Of a stretch of DNA of 64,000 nucleotides, positions 43,647-51,620 are shown piece after piece. Source of the stretch: a virus. The stretch's first letter is position 1, and each line of letters opens with the position of its first letter. Position numbers and translations under genes: made by a program. The stretch lies in the IMG/VR virus record IMGVR_UViG_3300047317_001031, positions 64,001 through 128,000 of that record. One strand, given 5' to 3'. The notes beneath the pieces were generated by a model. The model had not been told where the DNA came from and did no database searches. It saw nothing but the letters and a program-made list of their open reading frames with translations.

Positions 43647-44401
43647 TGTTGAAGAGTATGGCGTTCCCAAGGTGGTTGCTTTTTATTATCTTGATGCTTT
43701 CATCATGTGATGCAATAGCGACGGTCGGAACCGATCATATGCAAACCTTCGGATCTGGCACGAGCATTCCAATTACGGCATTACAAACTCCAGCATCCGG
43801 GAATCAAATAGTCGTAGCCGCGATTTTTGGCATTTCCTCTCCCGCTCCGTCTCCGCCCGCTGGATTCACGCAAAGATGCACAGATTTCGCAGGAGGCTCA
43901 TGGTGGATATGGACGCACACGGTATCCGGCACGGAAAATCCCGCATACGGAAACCTCACCTTCGCATCTTCCGGCGGAGCGGTTTTCATCGGCGAGCGTA
44001 GCGGCATGAATTCGACGACCCCGATAGATACGAACGGAACATGCGTACATATCAGCCCGGTAGGAAGCAATCTCACGCCGACGCTCGCTCTCGGCGGCAC
44101 GACTTATCAAAACGAATTACCGGAATCGCTATTTGAAACAAATCAACTTGGACGTTGTACGGGCGGAGCAGGAACCTGTAATCAAGCCGGGTGGACGGAG
44201 CGAGGTTATGGAAATACCGGGGTTTTCGGGGAAGAACAGGTAGATAATTCCGTATCGCCTCGTGCGGGCGTTTCTACGCTTATGAATTTGAACAACACGA
44301 GTGCGAATACTATGCGCGTTCTCGGATGGTACGATGAACCCGCAACCCTCACTTCCTGGTGCCTTGCCGGCGCTATGCTTATGGGGATGATAGGATGCTA
44401 A
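43646..44401 (+). CDS. exported protein, possible lipoprotein
   Basis: 251 residues; ATG overlaps the previous stop. N-term FPRWLLFIILMLSSCDAIA has a lipobox-like LSSC. Mature part beta-rich with GSWWIWTHTVSGTENPAYGNLTF, a carbohydrate-binding-like aromatic-rich pattern. Function unknown. Confidence 0.55.
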   Translation: MLKSMAFPRWLLFIILMLSSCDAIATVGTDHMQTFGSGTSIPITALQTPASGNQIVVAAIFGISSPAPSPPAGFTQRCTDFAGGSWWIWTHTVSGTENPAYGNLTFASSGGAVFIGERSGMNSTTPIDTNGTCVHISPVGSNLTPTLALGGTTYQNELPESLFETNQLGRCTGGAGTCNQAGWTERGYGNTGVFGEEQVDNSVSPRAGVSTLMNLNNTSANTMRVLGWYDEPATLTSWCLAGAMLMGMIGC

Positions 44402-45462
44402 AACTAAAAATTGCTTTCGCGAGCGTTCTTTTCTTCCTATGCGCATCCCCGGCGTTCGCGGGACTTTATGGATATGCTATCCACAACCCGCCTCCGATCC
44501 CAAGCGGCGCATATATCGGATGTTTCGCGAATACGCACGGTCACATATCGGATAGAAAAACTGCGTTGCAGCAGCATGAAACAGACCTTGAAACACAAGA
44601 GGCTGCGATAGGTAGAAGATGTGCAATTCAGTTGAGTTATTATGGATTCAGGGGAATAACTTCAAGTAATATTAAAACCGATGCGATGATTCAGGGGGAT
44701 ATAACATATCACCGCATTCCCTTGATCGCATGGTCATGCGGCGCTCCTCTCACAGATATTGCAAGCGGACTTTATGACGTATCCGTTATTAAGCCCGCTG
44801 CGCTTCTTCTTAAAGCGCTCAATATCCCGATCATGGTTCGCCCATTCCATGAATTTAATTTATGCTTTGCGCCAGGGCATTGCGCGAACGGCGATTATGG
44901 ATCTTGCTTTTCGCAACCGTTTAGTAACGATACGGCTGAAGGGGCGGAGTATATCGCGTATTTCGAGCATCTTTACAACGTATTTCAAAGTCTCGGAGCG
45001 ACGAACGTAAGTTTTGTCTTTTGTCCGAATGCGAATGCACAAGACGTTATTATTAACGATCTTACGAAGTATCTTCCCCCAGCTCCATACGCTGCATGGA
45101 TTGCCGGAGACGGTTACGACAAACTCATAAATTCATCAGGGACAAAGGTTCCGTCAGAAGGGTTTCAGGCAGCATTAGCCCCTTTTTACAATACATTCTC
45201 CTTTGATGGGCGACCGATGATGATCGGAGAAACGGGAGAATATAATAGTTCTGTTCCTCCGACCGCACCGTGGACGCAGGCGCAATACTGGACAGATATT
45301 TCCACGACGGCCAATCCTAGCGGAGCTTTTCCGTTGCTCCATGCAGTGAATTATTTTTCGTCCGAGGCCGCTTCGCCGTTTGATTGGATTCTTGATTCAG
45401 GCGGATTAACGGAAATGGCGGCAGTAGGAGCGACGCCGTATTTTTCTTATATGGGGTTTTAA
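44395..45462 (+). CDS. exported glycoside hydrolase, GH26-like
   Basis: 355 residues; ATG overlaps previous stop (ATGCTAA). Signal peptide to about residue 22 (ASPAFA). Motifs: IMVRPFHEFN (catalytic acid Glu153) and RPMMIGETGEYNS (nucleophile Glu279), the two-Glu pattern of GH26 mannanase-like enzymes. It could degrade host or competitor surface polysaccharide. Location just before the lysis genes and the signal peptide are atypical for a tail-bound depolymerase. Confidence 0.75.
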   Translation: MLKLKIAFASVLFFLCASPAFAGLYGYAIHNPPPIPSGAYIGCFANTHGHISDRKTALQQHETDLETQEAAIGRRCAIQLSYYGFRGITSSNIKTDAMIQGDITYHRIPLIAWSCGAPLTDIASGLYDVSVIKPAALLLKALNIPIMVRPFHEFNLCFAPGHCANGDYGSCFSQPFSNDTAEGAEYIAYFEHLYNVFQSLGATNVSFVFCPNANAQDVIINDLTKYLPPAPYAAWIAGDGYDKLINSSGTKVPSEGFQAALAPFYNTFSFDGRPMMIGETGEYNSSVPPTAPWTQAQYWTDISTTANPSGAFPLLHAVNYFSSEAASPFDWILDSGGLTEMAAVGATPYFSYMGF

Positions 45463-45472
45463 GGAATAATTG

Positions 45473-45898
45473 ATGGCTCTCGACAACAATGAACTTCGGG
45501 AACTCTACCAAACTTTCGCGACGAGAGCGGACATAAACAACATACAAAATATGCTCGGAGCGATCATCGCGAAGCTTGATATCGTTGTGCCAAAAGATAC
45601 GCACGAGATGATATGGAAGAATGATGCGGAGTGGAAGAGGACAACGGAAGAACGACTTGATTCCATGAGAAATTCCGTGGAAATAGTAAAAGGCGGCGAA
45701 TGCGCATGGGCTATTGAGATGAAAAAAGATGTAAAAACCCTGCGCGAAGATATTGATACCGGCAAGATTCAATGGGCAACGAACCTGCAAAAAGATGTTG
45801 AAACATTGAAGTCTTCTCGCATCCCCGAGCGTGTTTTCATCGCTATAGGATGGATCATAACCGCTCTCATTGCTTATTTCGCTCCGCACGCTCATTGA
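45473..45898 (+). CDS. XhlA-like membrane-anchored coiled-coil protein
   Basis: 141 residues. A long charged helix (EMIWKNDAEWKRTTEERLDSM, KKDVKTLREDI) ends in one C-terminal membrane segment (VFIAIGWIITALIAYFA). The architecture is like XhlA-type holin partners. Directly upstream of the endolysin gene, so a lysis function is likely. Confidence 0.6.
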   Translation: MALDNNELRELYQTFATRADINNIQNMLGAIIAKLDIVVPKDTHEMIWKNDAEWKRTTEERLDSMRNSVEIVKGGECAWAIEMKKDVKTLREDIDTGKIQWATNLQKDVETLKSSRIPERVFIAIGWIITALIAYFAPHAH

Positions 45899-45909
45899 TC
45901 GGAGAATAT

Positions 45910-46479
45910 ATGACTCGTCAAGAATGGCTATCTGAGGTTGAACGACGCTTAAAAATAAATGAAGGTTCAGAACCATACGTCTATACGGATTCGATGGGAA
46001 TCCCCACGATAGGGATTGGGTTTAATTTGGATCGAGTGGACGCTCGTGCGGCGCTCGCCAAGATCGGCGTTTCGGATTTCGAAGGTATTTTGTCCGGAGA
46101 CATATGCCTTACGCAACCGCAGATTGACGCGCTCTTTGATTATGCGTTCGCTCCAATTGAGAGAAACGCAAACATTTCGCTAGGTGCCGGGATTTTCGAT
46201 GCTCTCTCCGACGCTCGCCGGTTTGTGTTGTGTGACTTAGAATATAACTTAGGGCAACGAGGATGGTTAGGATTCACGGCCACGAGAGCGATCATCAATG
46301 AAGCCCAGGCATCCAAGAACGCTGGGAGATTTGAGCAGGCGAGCGCGCTATTCGGGATTGCAGCGGATCACCTACGCGCTTCCGCATGGGACGGTCAGGT
46401 CGTGGATCGCGCCCGACGTGACGAGGCAATGATGCGTTCGAGCGTATGGGTAGATGCAAACGGAAACGGCTTCAATTAA
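45910..46479 (+). CDS. endolysin, T4-type lysozyme (GH24)
   Basis: 189 residues. The catalytic triad spacing is exact: Glu18 (INEG), Asp27 (YTDSMG), Thr33 (PTIGIG). Cleaves peptidoglycan between MurNAc and GlcNAc after the holin opens the membrane. No signal peptide, so export depends on a holin. Confidence 0.92.
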   Translation: MTRQEWLSEVERRLKINEGSEPYVYTDSMGIPTIGIGFNLDRVDARAALAKIGVSDFEGILSGDICLTQPQIDALFDYAFAPIERNANISLGAGIFDALSDARRFVLCDLEYNLGQRGWLGFTATRAIINEAQASKNAGRFEQASALFGIAADHLRASAWDGQVVDRARRDEAMMRSSVWVDANGNGFN

Positions 46480-46491
46480 GTAAGGAGAGAC

Positions 46492-46689
46492 ATGGGAGAT
46501 TGGTCGATTACTATCATCGGTACGGGATGTCACCATAACGACAAGCCTGAGATTGACGCAAACGAGGCGACGAAATACTTCGTGAAACGTCTCAAGGAAC
46601 AGGGGCATACGATTCACCATGCGTCGTTCGTGAGCGGCGGTCGTGATCATACGATCCTTGATGACGACGGGCATAAGGCTTGGGCTTGA
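46492..46689 (+). CDS. hypothetical small protein
   Basis: 65 residues behind AAGGAGAG. MGDWSITIIGTGCHHN then a helix (ANEATKYFVKRLKEQGH) and HHASFVSGG; possibly a small alpha/beta domain. I recall similar short phage proteins of unknown function. Confidence 0.6.
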   Translation: MGDWSITIIGTGCHHNDKPEIDANEATKYFVKRLKEQGHTIHHASFVSGGRDHTILDDDGHKAWA

Positions 46690-46914
46690 CCTGCATGCTA
46701 TGATGCCGGAAAGCAGCGTTGAGGTGCCATTAGCGTTGCTTTGGGTCCCCGGAGAGCGTGGGAGACTGTGGGTGATGGTCGCTATCGCGAGATCGTCGCC
46801 TCGAAAACCTGTCGTCTGAAAAACCGGGAGCGGGTCTTCACAAACTGATCCGGACAGGAGAGGGACGACGTAGATGCTCCCTAGCGGGGACCGATTGGTC
46901 TCCGTTTTTCGTTG
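46690..46914 (+). ncRNA. candidate structured noncoding RNA
   Basis: 225 bases without an ORF between the small gene and the first paralog. A -10-like TATGAT (46699-46704) near the 5' end and a strong terminator at the 3' end would give about a 200-nt transcript. Internal complementary blocks such as AGGGA/TCCCT (46861-46882) and GTCGTC/GACGAC suggest folding. Fails to match any class I know. Confidence 0.45.
46886..46909 (+). terminator. intrinsic terminator
   Basis: GGGGACC, loop GATT, GGTCTCC then GTTTTT. Ends the candidate noncoding RNA and insulates the next leaderless promoter. Confidence 0.85.
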
Positions 46915-46918
46915 TGTC

Positions 46919-46947
46919 TTGACTTTGTAAAGATTCCGTGGTTTAAG
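46919..46947 (+). promoter_or_regulatory. leaderless promoter A
   Basis: TTGACT, 17 bases, TTTAAG, then six bases to the ATG at 46954. Shares TTGACTTTGTAAAG with promoter B at 47658, so the pair was duplicated with its genes. Confidence 0.7.
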
Positions 46948-46953
46948 TTCCTT

Positions 46954-47598
46954 ATGAAGAAAAAAGGCCCTGGGAAAATGGTCTCTGAGGCGTTACGGAT
47001 GCCTCTCGCGAAGATCAGCGACTTCGTGAACCCTGAGGATTTTCCGCATGACGCAGATCCGAAATTGATAAAGATAAGCAAAAGCGGATACATACGAAGT
47101 CATCTTATTGCTCGCAGATACGCAGTCGGATTGCAGTCTCCGATAGGGAGATCCGGCAAGCCGTCCATTTTTAGGCTCTACCCGGACGGGGATGCTCCAG
47201 CCCTTACGAACGCCAGCAAAGGCTCAAGAAAGAGAAAGCAAGCGAGAAGGAAGTATGTAGCGCAGACGACTGCTGCCGCCGTCATCGCGATCGAAAAGAA
47301 GCCGCAGTCAAAGAATGGGAAAATTCTCCCAACGATTGAGGATCTCGCGGCGATCATCGCACGCGTTAGAGAAATTGAAGGCCCTGTCACAAGAGATTCC
47401 ATTGATGCTGAAATGCTCAAAATGCGAAATAGAATCAGCATTGCGAGTATTGAGGACATCCTTTCGCTTTCCAAGGAACTTTCGGAACTCGCCCAGTCAC
47501 GGAATGAGCAATCCCTTCGAAGAAAAGAAGCGCTTACTCAACTCTCGCAAGACGAGACGTTTCAGCAGAGAGACTTCCTCCATCTTATCGCCGTTTAA
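46954..47598 (+). CDS. paralog A of a two-gene family in the lysis region
   Basis: 214 residues from ATG with no ribosome site but a -10 box six bases upstream. Shared with paralog B: an N-terminal LIARRYAVGLQSPIGRSGKPSIF...YPDG block, a basic linker, LPTIEDLAAIIARV, and a C-terminal QQRDFLHLIAV. Helical C-terminal half. Own promoter and terminator. Function unknown; possibly a regulatory or nucleic-acid-binding pair. Confidence 0.65.
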   Translation: MKKKGPGKMVSEALRMPLAKISDFVNPEDFPHDADPKLIKISKSGYIRSHLIARRYAVGLQSPIGRSGKPSIFRLYPDGDAPALTNASKGSRKRKQARRKYVAQTTAAAVIAIEKKPQSKNGKILPTIEDLAAIIARVREIEGPVTRDSIDAEMLKMRNRISIASIEDILSLSKELSELAQSRNEQSLRRKEALTQLSQDETFQQRDFLHLIAV

Positions 47599-47613
47599 AA
47601 ACCCAAATTGGGA

Positions 47614-47652
47614 ATCAGGAAAAGACCGCCGATCAAACGGTCTTTTCCTGAT
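47614..47652 (+). terminator. intrinsic terminator after paralog A
   Basis: 15-bp perfect inverted repeat ATCAGGAAAAGACCG/CGGTCTTTTCCTGAT with a nine-base loop, followed by TTG. It abuts the next promoter. Confidence 0.8.
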
Positions 47653-47657
47653 TTGTC

Positions 47658-47686
47658 TTGACTTTGTAAAGTTCTGTGGTTAAACT
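47658..47686 (+). promoter_or_regulatory. leaderless promoter B
   Basis: TTGACT, 17 bases, TAAACT, seven bases to the ATG at 47694. Repeats the TTGACTTTGTAAAG block of promoter A. Confidence 0.7.
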
Positions 47687-47693
47687 GGAATAT

Positions 47694-48302
47694 ATGAAAA
47701 CCAAAGGCGTTAGAAACGCACTCGCTGCGGTTTATAATATGCCGCTAGCGACGGAAGAGCATTTCCGAAACAAAACCGACATGCCTAATGAGGTTGATCC
47801 GAGCCTCCTGCGAGTTAGCACGGACTCCAACGTACGGCATCAGCTTATTTCTAAGGGATATGCTCACTCAATCCAATCACCGATCGGGCGAGACGGGTAT
47901 AAAAGTATTTTACACGTTTATCCCGATGGCGGAGCCCCTGAAACCCTTAAAAAAGGAGAACGCATTCGTAAAAATAGCGAATCCGTATATAGCGGATCAT
48001 ATAAGAATACAAAGCGGCTTCCAACGCTTGATGATTTGAAAGCGATTATAACGCGCGTGGATGCCGTCGAGGGCCACCTCGCTAGAGAATTGAGCATGAA
48101 GACGGAAGCAGAAATGCTTCAGCTCCAAGCGAAAATAGCATCTGCGACGGTAAACGAAATATATGCATTATCGTCAGAATTAGCGGAAATCGCTAAAAAA
48201 CGAGAAAACGCGCGATTGTACGTAAGGGAAGAAGCCCTTCGAAATGTTCAGCGAGATCCAGATTTCCTCCAAAGAGATTTCATTTCGCTCATCGCCGTGT
48301 AG
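47694..48302 (+). CDS. paralog B of the two-gene family
   Basis: 202 residues. Shares with paralog A LISKGYAHSIQSPIGRDGYKSI...YPDG, LPTLDDLKAIITRV and the C-terminal FLQRDFISLIAV; spacing and order are identical. Leaderless start. Function unknown, but duplication and separate transcription suggest independent expression levels matter. Confidence 0.65.
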   Translation: MKTKGVRNALAAVYNMPLATEEHFRNKTDMPNEVDPSLLRVSTDSNVRHQLISKGYAHSIQSPIGRDGYKSILHVYPDGGAPETLKKGERIRKNSESVYSGSYKNTKRLPTLDDLKAIITRVDAVEGHLARELSMKTEAEMLQLQAKIASATVNEIYALSSELAEIAKKRENARLYVREEALRNVQRDPDFLQRDFISLIAV

Positions 48303-48324
48303 AGACGCGATTGTATCCAACCCG

Positions 48325-48355
48325 AAAAAGACCGTCATGATGATGGTCTTTTTTT
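48325..48355 (+). terminator. intrinsic terminator after paralog B
   Basis: AAAGACC(G)TCAT / ATGATGGTCTTT hairpin then TTTTTG. Separates paralog B from the holin gene. Confidence 0.85.
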
Positions 48356-48375
48356 GTTCCTTGTGAGGTCCGATC

Positions 48376-48609
48376 ATGAAACCTCTGCACCCTGGAATAA
48401 CAATATCCGCAATCTTGGGAGCGATTATTTCCATGGGGATTTCCCTCACGGCCCTAAGCGCGCCCCTTCATACGCTTTTTGGGGAGAACGCAGATAAGAT
48501 CGTTTCGGTTTCTGCTATCGTAAGTGCGCTACTCGCATGCGTTGCCGGCATCGGAAAGAGTCCCTTATCTTCTGATTCTGCGCCTGCCGAGAAAGAACCC
48601 AAGCAATGA
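48376..48609 (+). CDS. holin-like small membrane protein
   Basis: 77 residues with two membrane helices (about 6-28 TISAILGAIISMGISLTALS and 42-60 IVSVSAIVSALLACVAG) and a charged tail. Typical class II holin shape; one of three likely lysis membrane proteins in the cassette. Would permeabilise the inner membrane for the endolysin. Confidence 0.72.
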   Translation: MKPLHPGITISAILGAIISMGISLTALSAPLHTLFGENADKIVSVSAIVSALLACVAGIGKSPLSSDSAPAEKEPKQ

Positions 48610-49013
48610 ATATAGCCCAGATTCTTCTATCTGCCGCGAATATTATAAAAATACTTGGAGATTTGGGGACCCCCGTCCCGGTTTCTATTGTAAATACTGC
48701 CGCGAAAGCGATCCCCATTATTTCCGCCGTGCAGAATATTTCGGTGAGCCCGCCTATGAATCTCGTGCAAACGGTGAATGATTTCGCTACTATTGCGGCA
48801 ACCATAGCCCCGATTGGGATAGCCGCCGCCGACTCGGAAATCCAAACGATTCTCGGCGAAGTTTCGAAGTATGCCGCTTCGATCGCGAACCTCCAGGCGG
48901 GGCAAGCGGTAATCGTCGGGTCTTCAATGATCTCCATCAACGGGAAGACCGAAAAGGTTTCCTTAGCGATGTTCATTGAGGGCGGCGCTGCGGCTCAGTC
49001 CCTTGGGCTTTGA
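48606..49013 (+). CDS. hypothetical hydrophobic protein
   Basis: 135 residues, ATGA overlap on the holin gene. Ala/Ile/Val-rich helices (LLSAANIIKILGDLG, DFATIAATIAPIGIAAA) that may associate with membrane. No family recognised. Confidence 0.55.
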   Translation: MNIAQILLSAANIIKILGDLGTPVPVSIVNTAAKAIPIISAVQNISVSPPMNLVQTVNDFATIAATIAPIGIAAADSEIQTILGEVSKYAASIANLQAGQAVIVGSSMISINGKTEKVSLAMFIEGGAAAQSLGL

Positions 49014-49037
49014 GGCATTGCGCTTTTCCGTAATTGC

Positions 49038-49610
49038 ATGGTAGCGTTTGATATGCCGATGAATTGGGCAAAAAATCTCCTGCGAGAACTTCTCGTGGAA
49101 GAACTCGCGCCCATAAAAACATTGCTCACTCGCATCGAAGGGAATATAGAGATAATCATGACGCAAGTCGATACCGCAATCGCCTTAATCCAAGCAGACG
49201 TTCAGAAACTCGGCGCAGATCTCCTCGCCGAAATTGCCGCACTCAAGGCCGAAATCGCCGCAGGAGTAGATACCGCCCCACGATTGGCCGCTCTTAGCAA
49301 TATCGCGACGCAACTACAGCAAATTGATGCGGAAACCATCGCCGCTACGCCTATCATCATCGTCGCAACGCCCGCGAGCATTTCTCTTAGCGTGACGAAT
49401 CCGTCCCAAGTCGTGACCGTTTCCGAAGCGGCCAACGCATCGGCGACATTCACGGCAGCAAGTTCGAATACCGCCGTAGCAACCGTTGCCCCAGGTTCGG
49501 CACCCGATTCGTTCACGGTAACGGAAGTCGCTGCCGGCACCGCGACGATTACGATTTCCGATAATGCAACGCCCCCGAATACGCTTTCGGTAAACGTAAC
49601 CGCAACCTAA
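49038..49610 (+). CDS. coiled-coil protein with C-terminal Ig-like (BIg2-type) domain
   Basis: 190 residues. Residues about 8-100 are a charged then Ala/Leu-rich coiled coil; from about 112 IVATPASISLSVTNPSQVVTVSEA...VTEVAAGTATITISDN is a BIg2-like domain. Could be a virion decoration or secreted adhesive protein. No signal peptide. Followed by a strong terminator. Confidence 0.65.
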   Translation: MVAFDMPMNWAKNLLRELLVEELAPIKTLLTRIEGNIEIIMTQVDTAIALIQADVQKLGADLLAEIAALKAEIAAGVDTAPRLAALSNIATQLQQIDAETIAATPIIIVATPASISLSVTNPSQVVTVSEAANASATFTAASSNTAVATVAPGSAPDSFTVTEVAAGTATITISDNATPPNTLSVNVTAT

Positions 49611-49654
49611 AAGCGTGGAATGATCGCGGTTTTCCTTTTCCCGCGATCATGAAC

Positions 49655-49700
49655 GAAAAAAGCCGCGAGGGCTCGCCGTCCTTCCCCCTCGCGGCTTTTT
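49655..49700. terminator. bidirectional terminator
   Basis: AAAAAA-GCCGCGAGGG, loop, CCCTCGCGGC-TTTTT. Separates the plus operon from the minus genes starting at 49701. A second hairpin TGATCGCGG/CCGCGATCA precedes it at 49621-49649. Confidence 0.9.
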
Positions 49701-49907
49701 CTATTCGCTCGTTTTCGTGGGCATCGCTGATCGGCTTTTTAGCTTTCGCATGGCCCGCCTAATCTCTAATGCACATTTATCACACTCAAGAGGGGATTTC
49801 GTTCCGTCGCCATTGACAAGCAAGGCGGAACATCTACAACGGCATTCCGCCTTTGTTTTATGGAAGACGAACGCTCCCGTCTTCGAGCAGCACCGGCAAC
49901 GGATCAA
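49701..49907 (-). CDS. Cys-rich small protein
   Basis: 68 residues from TTG in TTGA overlap. Seven Cys near the N-terminus and middle (CRCCSKTG, CRCRC, CDKC) suggest a zinc or treble-clef fold. C-terminal tail basic. Function unknown. Confidence 0.5.
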   Translation of the reverse strand: MIRCRCCSKTGAFVFHKTKAECRCRCSALLVNGDGTKSPLECDKCALEIRRAMRKLKSRSAMPTKTSE

Positions 49908-50134
49908 TGCGCCAAAGCGCTCGTAAGCGTCACGAATGCATGGGCCAATTTCCCAACATTTTTTGATGTTTCCATATTCGCGTTCGCTATTAAAACGAGC
50001 GTATCGGATATTTGAAAGGTCGCCCTCTCTTCACGAGAGAGACGACCGCCCAATGATGCGATCTGAAATGTATTCCAGAGGCAAAGGAAGAAGACTATTA
50101 ACAATGCATGATTTCTGAAATCAGTCGTGCCCAT
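49904..50134 (-). CDS. small membrane protein
   Basis: 76 residues from ATG 50134 (TTG 50143 possible). One membrane helix near the N-terminus (HALLIVFFLCLWNTFQIA), then a helical cytoplasmic or periplasmic tail. Function unknown. Confidence 0.5.
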   Translation of the reverse strand: MGTTDFRNHALLIVFFLCLWNTFQIASLGGRLSREERATFQISDTLVLIANANMETSKNVGKLAHAFVTLTSALAH

Positions 50135-50591
50135 ATTCGTCAATTTCGCTAGTCCCGTCGCGATACATTGTCACCTGTACGCCGTCTCCATAGATGCCTT
50201 CCATGAACTGCTCAAGCCCGCGGACTCCTTTATCTAGGGCGCTTGCCGCTTCACAGACTTCTTTCGCTCGCGGAGAAATATATTTCCGTTCGTCTCCATA
50301 TCCGCTAAAGATATCGTATAAATCGCCTTCACAGTAATCTTCCTCATCGTCATCTTCGTCTATCGGATCAAGCCCAAAAGAAAGACGCCCTTCATTTGTG
50401 AGATGCGTGAAAACATCATGAACGCTGAATGTGCAGGGATCTCCGTCGTTGAAATGCGGCGTATACTGCGTCCAATGCACATGCGATACTTCCGGGAATT
50501 CCGTGAAGAACGTATGGAAAGTCTCGCTTAGAGCGGCTTTCGCTTTCTCCTTGAAGGATTCCAGTTCGTTAGTCAACTCTTGCAAGTTCAT
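50121..50591 (-). CDS. acidic hypothetical protein
   Basis: 156 residues, very acidic (DPIDEDDDEEDYCEGD) with helical N-terminus and HVHWTQYTPHFNDGDPC. ATG at 50591 lies inside the upstream gene. Acidic phage proteins can mimic DNA, but this is only a thought; no family recognised. Confidence 0.55.
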   Translation of the reverse strand: MNLQELTNELESFKEKAKAALSETFHTFFTEFPEVSHVHWTQYTPHFNDGDPCTFSVHDVFTHLTNEGRLSFGLDPIDEDDDEEDYCEGDLYDIFSGYGDERKYISPRAKEVCEAASALDKGVRGLEQFMEGIYGDGVQVTMYRDGTSEIDEYGHD

Positions 50592-50949
50592 CGTTTGCTT
50601 CTCCTATGATCGGTCGTCCGGCATGTTTACGTTTCCTACCTCCGAGCCATGCGTAAAAAGGCATCCCCTGAAGATAGTCCGTTATTGATGGGATTCTCCC
50701 CATGTCTTCTATGATATGTTCTTCCGCTATGTCGCGAACGGAAATAATCTTCCCGCCGCTATTCGTGATATTATGTCCGAATATTCGTTCGCAAATGTAG
50801 ATCCCCCAAGAATTATGAAGCATAGCGCGATGCCGCATATCGGCATGATGCGCTTTCGATTCGTCAATGAAGTCGTGGATCGGCAGATAGTCTTCCGGGA
50901 CACCTCCCCAACGACGAACCGATGCTTTCGCATGGAGGTATGGCTTCAT
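50569..50949 (-). CDS. DUF6915-like protein
   Basis: 126 residues; ATGA overlap. Matches a recurrent phage pattern: SVRRWGGVPEDYLPIHDFIDESKAHHADMRHRAMLHNSWGIYICERIFG, then VRDIAEEHIIEDMGRIPSITDYL. His/Asp-rich; possible metal site. Function not known. Confidence 0.72.
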   Translation of the reverse strand: MKPYLHAKASVRRWGGVPEDYLPIHDFIDESKAHHADMRHRAMLHNSWGIYICERIFGHNITNSGGKIISVRDIAEEHIIEDMGRIPSITDYLQGMPFYAWLGGRKRKHAGRPIIGEANDELARVD

Positions 50950-51485
50950 TCTCCGCGCGCTTTTCGGATTTCTTCATGGGTAGCGTGGCGCATGGAAATT
51001 ATGTTCCACTTATGACCCTTGAGGGCTCCTCTCAAATTATCACCGGGAATCTCATGGATTTCTTGAAGCCCCATGTAATCGACGTCGTTACTAAGGATAA
51101 CCGCTAAAAGTTTCGGGGCGTTCTTATCGGCCCCAAGAAGCGTGAGATCCTGAACGACAAAATCCCCGAGCTTGAATTTAGGCTTCGGCCGCAAGGCTTT
51201 TACGCGAGGATCGCCTTCACCGTAGAGGGCCGCTCCGAGGTCCGCCATTTTCTTTTTGTGAAGAAAAGGTTCGCGACACTCATCACACGAGAATATCTCT
51301 CCCGCTACGACTCGAAGGTCCTCTTGATTCCGTAGTCTTATAACTGCGGTGGCAATACATCTCTCGTAATATGACCCAAGTTCAAGCTTCACGTTCTCAC
51401 TCAAAATAAATTTACAAAAAGTTTCAAGTTCTTTCGCCAAACTAGCATTCGTGAGAATATCGGGGATTCCAGCCTCTTGAATCAT
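50946..51485 (-). CDS. hypothetical protein
   Basis: 179 residues from ATG 51485 (GAGGA eight bases upstream; longer starts up to 51521 possible). CDECREPF Cys pair near 70 and GDFVVQDLTLLGADKNAPKLLAVILSNDVDYMG. No recognised family. Confidence 0.55.
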   Translation of the reverse strand: MIQEAGIPDILTNASLAKELETFCKFILSENVKLELGSYYERCIATAVIRLRNQEDLRVVAGEIFSCDECREPFLHKKKMADLGAALYGEGDPRVKALRPKPKFKLGDFVVQDLTLLGADKNAPKLLAVILSNDVDYMGLQEIHEIPGDNLRGALKGHKWNIISMRHATHEEIRKARGE

Positions 51486-51555
51486 GGACATATCCTCGCA
51501 CGGATTATCGGGAAAATGCAAGAACTACAGGGGAACATCCAGATAGAATTCGCGA

Positions 51556-51593
51556 GCAATGCAAGGGGGCGAAAACGGCTCATCTTGCATTGC
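51556..51593. repeat. inverted repeat upstream of the KGG-repeat gene
   Basis: GCAATGCAAG at 51556-51565 and CTTGCATTGC at 51584-51593, a perfect 10-bp inverted repeat with an 18-base centre, 27 bases before the ATG of the next gene and in the divergent gap. An operator or stem-loop. Confidence 0.6.
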
Positions 51594-51620
51594 GAGCACA
51601 TTCCGTGTTTGACTGTTGAC

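Noticed and set aside
35546-45462. Diversity-generating retroelement near the fiber or exported proteins
   Set aside because: No reverse transcriptase or template/variable repeat pair found.
45317-45976. 219-codon minus-strand ORF across hydrolase and lysis genes
   Set aside because: Overlaps three well-supported plus-strand genes; antisense shadow.
46919-47671. Shared TTGACTTTGTAAAG blocks as attachment sites
   Set aside because: Better explained as duplicated promoters: correct -35/-10 geometry and constant distance to the ATG.
48515-48976. 153-codon minus-strand ORF over the holin region
   Set aside because: Antisense to two overlapping plus-strand genes.
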